This document shows positions 1 through 5,934 of a stretch of 6,475 bases of DNA, piece by piece. The stretch's first letter is position 1; each line of letters opens with the position of its first letter. The stretch spans positions 1 to 6,475 of the forward strand of contig SVJI01000086.1 in NCBI GenBank assembly GCA_015069065.1. The letters are read 5' to 3'. The notes beneath the pieces are model-generated. The model did no database searches. It was not told where the DNA came from and worked only from the letters and a program-made list of their open reading frames with translations. Source of the DNA: Oscillospiraceae bacterium. GTDB taxonomy: Bacteria > Bacillota > Clostridia > UMGS1883. Position numbers and translations under genes: made by a program.

Positions 1-1357
1 GCCTGTTCTTGATATTAAATTTGAAAACGGACATCTCCCCAAACTTCTCAACGCTATTGAGATAACTGCGGGTGAGCGTACTATCACACTGGAGGTTGCC
101 CAGCATATAGGCGATGATGTTGTACGTTGTATCGCTATGAGTTCTACAGACGGACTGGTGCGCGGAATGGATGCAGTTGATACAGGCAGCGGCATCAGTG
201 TTCCCGTCGGTGAATGTACTCTTGGAAGAATATTTAATTTGTTGGGCGAGCCTGTAGATAACAAGCCCGCTCCCGAGTCTCCCCAGCGCTGGGAAATTCA
301 CAGACCTGCACCCGGTTATGACGAGCAGGAAAGCACTACCGAGATTCTGGAAACAGGTATTAAGGTAGTTGACCTTATCTGCCCCTATGCAAAGGGCGGT
401 AAGATTGGTCTGTTCGGCGGTGCCGGAGTTGGTAAGACAGTTCTTATTATGGAGCTTATCAACAACGTTGCAAAGCAGCACGGTGGACTTAGTGTATTCA
501 CCGGTGTTGGCGAAAGAACACGTGAGGGTAATGACCTCTACAACGAAATGCAGGAATCAGGCGTTATCAACAAAACAGCGCTGGTTTACGGACAGATGAA
601 CGAGCCTCCGGGAGCAAGAATGAGAGTTGCTCTTTCAGGTCTTACCATGGCGGAATACTTCCGTGATAAGGAAGGTCAGGACGTTCTTTTATTCATTGAT
701 AATATTTACCGCTTTACACAGGCAGGCAGTGAGGTGTCAGCACTTCTTGGACGTATGCCCTCCGCAGTTGGTTATCAGCCTACTCTTGCTACAGAGATGG
801 GCGCTCTGCAGGAGAGAATTACATCCACTAAAAAGGGTTCTATCACTTCGGTACAGGCAGTTTACGTACCTGCCGATGACCTTACAGACCCTGCACCTGC
901 AACAACATTCGCACATCTGGATGCAACAACTGTTTTATCAAGGCAGATTGCATCTCAGGGTATTTACCCCGCCGTTGACCCCCTTGATTCAACTTCAAGA
1001 ATCCTTTCTCCCGATGTTGTGGGATTGGAGCATTATGAAACAGCACGTAATGTACAGAAAATTCTGCAAAGATATAACGAGCTTCAGGATATTATTGCCA
1101 TTATGGGTATGGATGAGCTTAGTGAAGAAGATAAGCTTACCGTAAGCCGTGCTCGTAAGGTTCAGAGATTCCTGTCGCAGCCTTTCTCCGTTGCGGAGCA
1201 GTTTACAGGTATGGAGGGTAAATACGTTCCCCTCAAGGAAACAATTCGTGGTTTCAAAGAAATTATTGAGGGTAAGCATGATGATTTACCTGAATCAGCT
1301 TTCCTGTTTGTCGGTACAATTGATGAAGCTATAGCAAAAGCTTCGCAGAAGGGTTGA
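1..1357 (+). CDS. atpD: F1Fo ATP synthase subunit beta (5' partial)
   Basis: This is the catalytic beta subunit of F1, which makes ATP from ADP and phosphate (or hydrolyses it) at the alpha/beta interfaces on the cytoplasmic face of the membrane. The frame is open from position 2, and 451 residues are visible. The first residues read PVLDIKFENGHLP, matching the usual N-terminal barrel just after the GKIVQVIGP segment, so about 15 residues are missing at the window edge. The first in-window ATG (137) is internal. Walker A GGAGVGKT is encoded at 416-439, followed by the GERTREG segment with the catalytic glutamate, then the Walker B region LLFIDN. The C-terminal part has the usual EQFTGMEGKYVPL segment and ends at TGA 1355-1357. 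One oddity is DNIYRF (698-715), where DNIFRF is nearly universal. The next gene, atpC, starts five bases later, the standard operon order. Identification is very secure. Confidence 0.98.
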   Translation, partial: PVLDIKFENGHLPKLLNAIEITAGERTITLEVAQHIGDDVVRCIAMSSTDGLVRGMDAVDTGSGISVPVGECTLGRIFNLLGEPVDNKPAPESPQRWEIHRPAPGYDEQESTTEILETGIKVVDLICPYAKGGKIGLFGGAGVGKTVLIMELINNVAKQHGGLSVFTGVGERTREGNDLYNEMQESGVINKTALVYGQMNEPPGARMRVALSGLTMAEYFRDKEGQDVLLFIDNIYRFTQAGSEVSALLGRMPSAVGYQPTLATEMGALQERITSTKKGSITSVQAVYVPADDLTDPAPATTFAHLDATTVLSRQIASQGIYPAVDPLDSTSRILSPDVVGLEHYETARNVQKILQRYNELQDIIAIMGMDELSEEDKLTVSRARKVQRFLSQPFSVAEQFTGMEGKYVPLKETIRGFKEIIEGKHDDLPESAFLFVGTIDEAIAKASQKG

Positions 1358-1362
1358 TAGTA

Positions 1363-1767
1363 ATGAACGAATTTGAATTAGAAATAGTTACTCCTGACGG
1401 ACTTTTGTTTGAAGGCAATGCCCGTAAAATAATTCTTCGTACAGTTGAAGGTGACGTCGGCATTCTGCCCCGCCACTCAGATTATGTTGCGCCCCTCGCC
1501 ATAGGAGTTGCAAGGGTATTTACCCAAAGCGGAGAACGCAGTGCTGCATGTGCAGGCGGTATGGTCAGCGTAATGAACGGTGTTGTGAGAGTTGTTGCCT
1601 CTACCTTTGAATGGTCGGAGGATATTGACGTAGAGCGCGCGCTTAAGGCTAAGGAAAAGGCACAAACAAGGCTAGAGGAAAGCAAGCGCAGTGATTACGA
1701 ACACCGTCTTGCCGAAATTAAGCTTAAGAAATCCCTCGCACGGCTGAGTGCATCTGAAAGGAAATAA
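1363..1767 (+). CDS. atpC: F1Fo ATP synthase subunit epsilon
   Basis: Epsilon is part of the central rotor stalk, links gamma to the c-ring, and can inhibit ATP hydrolysis. The product has 134 residues, a normal length. An N-terminal beta-sandwich spans about residues 1-84, with the family segment GDVGILPRHSDYVAPL at 30-45. A C-terminal two-helix domain spans about 85-134 and is rich in Lys, Arg and Glu. The segment IDVERA (88-93) fits the I(L)DxxRA ATP-binding motif described for Bacillus-type epsilon. I chose ATG 1363 because AGAAGGG (1347-1353) sits nine bases upstream and the protein then begins MNEFELEIVTPDG, as expected. A TTG in the same frame at 1354 overlaps the atpD stop and is less likely. 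The stop is at 1765-1767. The gap to atpD is 5 bases and to the next gene 4 bases, so all three are co-transcribed. Confidence 0.97.
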   Translation: MNEFELEIVTPDGLLFEGNARKIILRTVEGDVGILPRHSDYVAPLAIGVARVFTQSGERSAACAGGMVSVMNGVVRVVASTFEWSEDIDVERALKAKEKAQTRLEESKRSDYEHRLAEIKLKKSLARLSASERK

Positions 1768-1771
1768 GAAA

Positions 1772-2443
1772 ATGGCTGAAAAATACGGTACTATTCCAAA
1801 AAAATTCACCAAAGCATGGTGGGAATATTTCTGGATGTATTATAAGTGGCATACTATAGCTGTTGCTGCGGTAGTTCTGGCAATAAGTTTTACAGTTTAT
1901 CAAAACCTGACAGCAGAAAAGTTTGACACAGTGCTGACATATGCCGGAAGCAATTACTATTCTGAAGATGTTGTTACAAGGCTTCGTCAAACGCTGTCAC
2001 CTCTTTGTGATGACCTTGACGAAAATGGTAAAAAAGCTCTTGATTTTTCACAATACCAGTTAAGTGAGGAAGCAAGCGACCCCGAATATGCCTATGCGAT
2101 AAGCACAAAGCTAATGCTTTCAATTGCAGAGGATGAGGCATATATTTACATCATGGACAAGGATATCGCAGAGGGGTATATAGGTGAAGATGCGTCTTCC
2201 TGTGCATTCGCACCGCTCAAGGACTGGCTTACAGCGGATATATCAGGCAAGAAAACTTATTCTGCGCATGGACTTGACTACGGTATAGAGCTTTCTGACT
2301 GTAAACTGTTTAACGACATTGGCGCAGATTTTTCCAAGCAGTATCTCTTTATCCGCTACTACCCGCGTAAGGACAGAATAAAGCAGCAGCTTGAGGGATA
2401 TAAGTCTGCAATTGCCCTTGCTAATAAAATTCTTACACAATAA
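1772..2443 (+). CDS. Unrecognised single-pass membrane protein, atp operon tail
   Basis: I do not recognise a named family, although the opening WWEYFWMYYKWH resembles hypothetical membrane proteins I associate with Clostridia. The product has 223 residues. Residues 1-25 are basic and aromatic-rich. One hydrophobic helix follows at about 27-46 (TIAVAAVVLAISFTVYQ), and then a mostly acidic soluble domain of about 175 residues. The positive-inside rule suggests a short cytoplasmic N-terminus and an extracytoplasmic C-terminal domain. No signal-peptidase site, lipobox or catalytic motif is evident. ATG 1772 is preferred: AAAGGA (1757-1762) lies nine bases upstream. A GTG at 1748 would overlap atpC by 20 bases and lacks a better SD. 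Only four bases separate it from atpC, so it is very probably translated from the atp mRNA. A role linked to ATP synthase or proton motive force is guesswork from position alone. Confidence 0.88.
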   Translation: MAEKYGTIPKKFTKAWWEYFWMYYKWHTIAVAAVVLAISFTVYQNLTAEKFDTVLTYAGSNYYSEDVVTRLRQTLSPLCDDLDENGKKALDFSQYQLSEEASDPEYAYAISTKLMLSIAEDEAYIYIMDKDIAEGYIGEDASSCAFAPLKDWLTADISGKKTYSAHGLDYGIELSDCKLFNDIGADFSKQYLFIRYYPRKDRIKQQLEGYKSAIALANKILTQ

Positions 2444-2449
2444 AAAACG

Positions 2450-2691
2450 AAGGGGATGTAAAAAAAGTTCAGAACGCAAAAAGGCGGTAATAAGGCTAAA
2501 CACAGTATATGCGAAAACCGAGGAAAGTTATATTTTTGTTGAAAGATCTCATTTTATTCGATTTTTCGGTGATTTTAAGCCTTTTTGCTACGAACAAACT
2601 TCGCCTCTCGACGTACCCACGTACGCCTTCGGGTAACCCAAGCTTCGCTTGGCTCAGTTTGTCCGTTCTGAATCATTTTTTCTATCCCCTT
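2450..2691. repeat. Inverted-repeat-bounded element able to fold as a three-way junction
   Basis: Most of the 309-base gap between the membrane protein and the next gene is one structured block. Outer helix P1 pairs 2450-2457 (AAGGGGAT) with 2684-2691 (ATCCCCTT), an A-run at 2460-2466 with a T-run at 2676-2681, and 2468-2475 (TTCAGAAC) with 2665-2672 (GTTCTGAA). P2 pairs 2476-2485 (GCAAAAAGGC) exactly with 2579-2588 (GCCTTTTTGC). P3 pairs 2591-2600 (CGAACAAACT) with 2656-2665 (AGTTTGTCCG), nine of ten matching. The helices abut with almost no unpaired linker; only G2665 is claimed by both P1 and P3. Smaller hairpins lie inside, including CCAAGC/GCTTGG (2638-2652) and ACCGAGGAA/TTTTTCGGT (2517-2525/2562-2570). 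No convincing ORF is present. It could be a MITE-like or REP-like repeat, a structured RNA, or an mRNA 3' end. The sequence shows the pairing; the function is unknown. Confidence 0.7.
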
Positions 2692-2695
2692 AAAG

Positions 2696-2735
2696 TGGGG
2701 TGTAAAAAACTTAGTTTTTTTACACCCCATTTTTT
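2696..2735 (+). terminator. Strong intrinsic terminator after the atp operon
   Basis: TGGGGTGTAAAAAAC (2696-2710) pairs with GTTTTTTTACACCCCA (2714-2729) with one extra T, and TTTTTT follows at 2730-2735. This has the form of a Rho-independent terminator on the plus strand. It most simply ends the atp transcript. It stands only 17 bases before the next start region (2753), leaving no room for a promoter downstream of it. The downstream gene must therefore be read through it or initiated upstream of it. Confidence 0.88.
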
Positions 2736-2746
2736 AATAACTCCTT

Positions 2747-2752
2747 AAAGGA
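2747..2752 (+). promoter_or_regulatory. Ribosome binding site that selects TTG 2762
   Basis: AAAGGA touches the ATG at 2753 directly, too close to serve it, but lies nine bases before the in-frame TTG at 2762, which is ideal spacing. It can also pair weakly with TCCT at 2742-2745 (four pairs, three-base loop), which might slightly mask it. Confidence 0.65.
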
Positions 2753-2761
2753 ATGATAACC

Positions 2762-3484
2762 TTGAATTACCTTATTAAACCCAATCTACCCGAAAACGAC
2801 GTCACCTTATGCATAGCTGATGCAGATATTTCCGGCATGGAGGTTATAAAGCCGCCTGTTATATCCGCATTGCCCTCTGTACTCCAGAAGCATGCTGATT
2901 TGGGGATTTGTATAATTTCCGCCAAAAAGGCTGTATGTCCCCCTGAAAGCTGCGCATACTACGAAAGTGCGCTTTCACCATACGGCTTTGAAATAATCTG
3001 CGGAAAAAGCAGTGTTGGCTGTAACTACCCCGATGACTGTGCATATAATGTTGGTATAGCCGGAAATAAATGTTTTTTGAACAAGGATGTATGCGACAAG
3101 GTTTTATATGAAATACTTATCAGCGAGGGTTATCAGATATTGCACACAAAGCAGGGCTACGCCAAATGCTCTGTGTGTCCTGTTGATGAAAACTCATTTA
3201 TCACCGCTGACCCCTCCATCGCAAAGGCAGGCATGAGCATCGGGATGGATGTACTTCTGATAACAAATGAAAGCATAGTTCTGTCCGGATACTCCTACGG
3301 TTTTTTTGGCGGATGCTGCGGGCTGAGCGGAAAGCACAAGCTTCTCGTAAACGGAGAAATAGAAACGCATCCAGACAATGAACGTATAAAGAAATTTCTC
3401 TCAAAAAAAGAAATAGAGATTAAAAGTCTGAGAAAAGGAAAGCTTTTAGATATTGGCTCCATTTTACCCTTGCTTACAATCTGA
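2762..3484 (+). CDS. DUF6873-like protein (GME-fold related), cysteine-rich
   Basis: The product has 240 residues from TTG 2762; the alternative ATG 2753 adds three residues but has no usable SD. From memory, the pattern matches the DUF6873 family, described as having a guanidine-modifying-enzyme fold and common in Clostridia: NYLIKPNLPEN at the start, HADLG (44-48), YPDDCAYNVG (89-98), KQGYAKCS (130-137), ITADPSI (147-153) and GFFGGCCGL (180-188). The GME superfamily includes arginine and agmatine deiminases with a C-terminal catalytic Cys. C185/C186 lie where such a residue might fall, but I cannot assign activity. Thirteen cysteines in 240 residues is high for a protein without a signal peptide or membrane helix; C136-x-x-C139 is one close pair. 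It is probably cytoplasmic. It lies 67 bases before ytxC on the same strand with no terminator between, so the two may be co-transcribed. Confidence 0.85.
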   Translation: MNYLIKPNLPENDVTLCIADADISGMEVIKPPVISALPSVLQKHADLGICIISAKKAVCPPESCAYYESALSPYGFEIICGKSSVGCNYPDDCAYNVGIAGNKCFLNKDVCDKVLYEILISEGYQILHTKQGYAKCSVCPVDENSFITADPSIAKAGMSIGMDVLLITNESIVLSGYSYGFFGGCCGLSGKHKLLVNGEIETHPDNERIKKFLSKKEIEIKSLRKGKLLDIGSILPLLTI

Positions 3485-3507
3485 AAATACCCCTATTTCC
3501 CAACTAA

Positions 3508-3545
3508 ACCTCCGATAAAGTAATTTACATAGTTTTGGAGGTGAT
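3508..3545 (+). promoter_or_regulatory. ytxC ribosome binding site with upstream anti-SD segment
   Basis: GGAGGTGAT (3537-3545) is a near-perfect Shine-Dalgarno sequence ten bases before TTG 3552 (counted from GGAGG). Upstream, ACCTCC (3508-3513) is its exact complement. With GA (3514-3515) against TT (3535-3536), eight pairs including one G-U can form around a 19-base loop, which would hide the SD. The pairing is visible in the sequence; a regulatory role is inference. Confidence 0.5.
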
Positions 3546-3551
3546 GACTTT

Positions 3552-4244
3552 TTGGACTTTAATACTGCTGTAAGCTTACCTGCAGGTACAGATGTCAAAG
3601 AATTTGCAGGGGTTATTACAGGCGAAATTATGAGCAAATACGAAAAACCGTTGCTATACAGAATTACGGAGCATGAATTTCCATACACTTCCCCTAAGGA
3701 CAGAGTGGAAATATTTAACTTGGCACTAAAGCACGCAACCTTAGATACAGACGACATGCTCGATGCAATTCATTATAACAGGCGCAGGGCACTTATAGAA
3801 GAACAGGCTGCCCAGTATCTATCTGAAAACAGCTATATCATAATAAACGGCTTTGTGAATTTCCGGCTTGAGGAATACAAGGATGAGCTGCGCACCCTTT
3901 GCCATAATGCCGCAGAAGAGCTTTATGCGACAAGGGAATATGATGAATTTTTAAATATGCTGCGATTTTTTGTTTCAGTACAGGCACCAAAGGAGGGTAT
4001 TGTCCATATCGTAAAGAAGGACGAAACACTCAGAATTTACAACAAGCGCCGCAGGGATATCACAGACCTGTACGCTGATGAAATCGCCTTTTCATCTGAG
4101 GATTTCACGCCTGAGGATATTGTATTGAGTGCACTTATCACAATTGCTCCCAGAAAAATTGTAATACACGATAATAAAGAAAACGATAAGTTATATGATA
4201 CGATTGCAAATGTATTTTCCGATGTGAAATTTGCCCGGACTTAA
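3552..4244 (+). CDS. ytxC: Sporulation protein YtxC family
   Basis: The product has 230 residues and resembles the YtxC-like family, found mainly in endospore formers and of unknown biochemical role. Recognisable family segments are IIINGFVNFRLEEYKDEL (96-113), the aromatic EYDEFLNMLRFFVSVQAP (129-146), the short VHIVKKDE (151-158) and the C-terminal PEDIVLSALITIAPRKIVIH (187-206). There is no signal peptide or membrane segment, so it is likely cytoplasmic. The start is TTG 3552, supported by GGAGGTGAT at 3537-3545. The neighbouring ATG at 3544 is in another frame, and the next in-frame Met is at residue 27. It follows the DUF6873-like gene by 67 bases and ends at TAA 4242-4244, just inside the A-tract of a convergent terminator. 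The family call rests on remembered motifs and is fairly secure; the function is not known. Confidence 0.85.
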   Translation: MDFNTAVSLPAGTDVKEFAGVITGEIMSKYEKPLLYRITEHEFPYTSPKDRVEIFNLALKHATLDTDDMLDAIHYNRRRALIEEQAAQYLSENSYIIINGFVNFRLEEYKDELRTLCHNAAEELYATREYDEFLNMLRFFVSVQAPKEGIVHIVKKDETLRIYNKRRRDITDLYADEIAFSSEDFTPEDIVLSALITIAPRKIVIHDNKENDKLYDTIANVFSDVKFART

Positions 4245-4287
4245 AAAAAACCGTGACAAAATGTGCCCATCTTGTCACGGATTTTTT
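4243..4287. terminator. Bidirectional terminator between convergent genes
   Basis: CCGTGACAA (4251-4259) pairs perfectly with TTGTCACGG (4272-4280) around a 12-base loop. An A-run (4243-4250) precedes it and a T-run (4282-4287) follows, so it reads as an intrinsic terminator on both strands. It lies between the ytxC stop and the stop of the minus-strand kinase gene (4291), and the A-run overlaps the ytxC stop codon. It should end both transcripts. Confidence 0.92.
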
Positions 4288-4290
4288 ACG

Positions 4291-5928
4291 TTAATGAACT
4301 ATTGTACTGCCACCAACAAATTCACGGATAATTGAGGTGGGCGGCACAGGAGACGGCTCCATCTCCTCAAAATAAGAAAGCAGTTCTATAAGCCTTTTTG
4401 CACGGCTGTAGTGCTCACTATTCTTCCCAATACTTGAAAGCAGCTTCATCGCAGGTTCTTTGAGAACTGCAAGTTCATATACAAGTGATGAATTAAACAC
4501 CTCGTCAGCCTCATTCTCAAACGGGAAAATATATTTCTGTTCTCCGCGCCTGACACTTTTCCAGAGCCTAAATGTCGCCTCTGCGGTGGTGTTCCTGAAA
4601 GATGCATCGCGCACCATTCTGCGGATAAGTCTGTTATCGGTAGGTGAAAAAGCATTATACTCGTCAAGGCACAGACTTGTCAGCGCGCTCAGGTATATTT
4701 TATACTTATTTTCGTGCTTAACACGGCTTGTAAGAAGCTCGTTAAGTGCGTGTATCCCCTCGGCAATTATTATCTGTCCCTCACCGAGAGTTATACTTTT
4801 CCCTTTAACGCGGGAACGAATGTTAAAATCATATTTAGGTATCTCTACAGTCTCTCCCGCTGCAAGACGGCTTAAATGCTCATTAAAAAGCTCATAGTCT
4901 ATAGCCTCCACGCATTCAAAGTCCATCTCCCCTTTTTCATCACGGGGCATACGTTCATCCTCCACATAATAGTCATCCAAAGATATTACGACAGGATTTA
5001 TATGGTTTATTCTCAAATGCAGACAAAGTCTGTTTGCAAAAGTTGTTTTTCCCGAGGATGATGGCCCTGCAATTAAAACAACCTTAATATCGGGATTAGC
5101 CTTTATTTTATCCGCAATACTGCTTATACGCTTTTCGTGAAGTCCCTCTGCTAAGTTTACCAGTTCTGAGCCTTTGCCTTGTTTAATAATGCTGTTAAGG
5201 CTGAAAATATTATCCACTCCTATGGTAGATATCCAGTCCCTATAATCCTCAATCGCACAATGTACCTTTCTCCCCGATTTTATTGTGGGGATAAAATCTA
5301 CGGTGTGGTTAGTCGGATATTTAAGCAGAAAGCCGTCATCATACGGGGAAACATCAAAATTAGCCACACTCCGCACACTGTATGCCAAGGGCTGATATGT
5401 CAGGTGATATCTCTTTGCCGTTTTACACAGAGTTATATACTCTGTAGGAAGCGCCTCAATCTGCTCTGCACGATTTTCCTCCCCATTTTGCCTGAAAAGC
5501 TCTGCAGCTACATCCTTTTTCAGCTTATATGAACGAAGAGGCTTATTTTGACTGATTATTTCATTCATCTTTTCCTTAATCTGCCTTGCAACCTCTTGCC
5601 GGTTATTCTGAGTATTCTCTATCTCAAAATATGTGGATTTGTTGACGGATTGCCTTACCAGAATTGTATTACCGTTTGAAATCTGCTCTGCTGCATTCAG
5701 CAAAACCAGAATAAGACTTTCTTTGTAAATAAGGTAACCCTCATCATCAGCGATTGTTAACGGACGGACAATATCCCCCTCGCACAATACATAGTCCGCA
5801 CTGGCAATACGATTGTTGACTTTACAGCACAGAACGCTTTCTTCCATGTTATTCTGCGTTATATATTCTCCTGCCGTAGTTGACTCAGGTACGGTTATTC
5901 TATTTTCTTCATAGGTAAAAGTTATCAT
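4291..5928 (-). CDS. Nucleoside (uridine-type) kinase with N-terminal TGS and ThrRS-like domains
   Basis: The product has 545 residues, the usual length for this fusion family of bacterial nucleoside kinases. Residues 1-60 look like a TGS domain. Residues about 65-225 look like the second additional (editing-like) domain of threonyl-tRNA synthetase. Residues about 281-490 form a uridine/phosphoribulokinase-type P-loop kinase with Walker A GPSSSGKT (288-295), the SLDDYY substrate segment (316-321), PKYDF (364-368), IIAEGIHAL (387-395) and a basic lid DNRLIRRMVRD (431-441). The family is expected to phosphorylate a nucleoside, classically uridine or cytidine, in the cytoplasm; the exact substrate cannot be read here. 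The role of the N-terminal domains is unknown, possibly RNA or nucleotide sensing. ATG 5926-5928 is well supported: AGGTG (complement of 5936-5940) sits seven bases upstream, inside the end of hemZ. This implies an operon with translational coupling. Confidence 0.92.
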   Translation of the reverse strand: MITFTYEENRITVPESTTAGEYITQNNMEESVLCCKVNNRIASADYVLCEGDIVRPLTIADDEGYLIYKESLILVLLNAAEQISNGNTILVRQSVNKSTYFEIENTQNNRQEVARQIKEKMNEIISQNKPLRSYKLKKDVAAELFRQNGEENRAEQIEALPTEYITLCKTAKRYHLTYQPLAYSVRSVANFDVSPYDDGFLLKYPTNHTVDFIPTIKSGRKVHCAIEDYRDWISTIGVDNIFSLNSIIKQGKGSELVNLAEGLHEKRISSIADKIKANPDIKVVLIAGPSSSGKTTFANRLCLHLRINHINPVVISLDDYYVEDERMPRDEKGEMDFECVEAIDYELFNEHLSRLAAGETVEIPKYDFNIRSRVKGKSITLGEGQIIIAEGIHALNELLTSRVKHENKYKIYLSALTSLCLDEYNAFSPTDNRLIRRMVRDASFRNTTAEATFRLWKSVRRGEQKYIFPFENEADEVFNSSLVYELAVLKEPAMKLLSSIGKNSEHYSRAKRLIELLSYFEEMEPSPVPPTSIIREFVGGSTIVH

Positions 5929-5934
5929 TTTCCA

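Noticed and set aside
995..1279. Minus-strand open frame opposite atpD
   Set aside because: It lies wholly within the conserved beta subunit coding sequence, and its composition shows no protein family features.
1354..1362. TTG 1354 as the atpC start
   Set aside because: It overlaps the atpD stop and has no SD at the right distance; ATG 1363 gives the standard epsilon N-terminus.
1748..1771. GTG 1748 as the start of the membrane protein
   Set aside because: It would overlap atpC and put the clear AAAGGA SD inside the coding region; ATG 1772 is well placed.
2539..2567. Possible promoter within the element (TTGAAA at 2539-2544 with a T-rich segment 17 bases on)
   Set aside because: The downstream hexamer TTTTTC is a poor -10 match; AT-rich sequence gives such half-matches often. 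No promoter can be supported in the window.
2440..2700. Target-site duplication flanking the inverted-repeat element
   Set aside because: Bases just outside the arms (AAAACG on the left, AAAGTG on the right) do not form a clear direct repeat, so transposition is not demonstrated.
2391..2748. Two overlapping plus-strand reading frames of about 80 codons in the gap (2391-2636 and 2509-2748)
   Set aside because: They run through the inverted repeats and, in one case, the terminator; they have low-complexity composition, no good SD and no recognisable domain. They look like by-products of the structured element.
2753..2761. ATG 2753 as the start of the DUF6873-like gene
   Set aside because: AAAGGA touches this ATG with no spacer and no other SD precedes it, while TTG 2762 has ideal spacing. 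The N-terminus MNYLIKPNLP also fits the remembered family start.
4460..5532. Plus-strand open frames opposite the kinase gene (4460-4897, 4876-5061, 5179-5532)
   Set aside because: The minus strand encodes an intact protein with clear kinase motifs; these are antisense shadows without SD or domain support.
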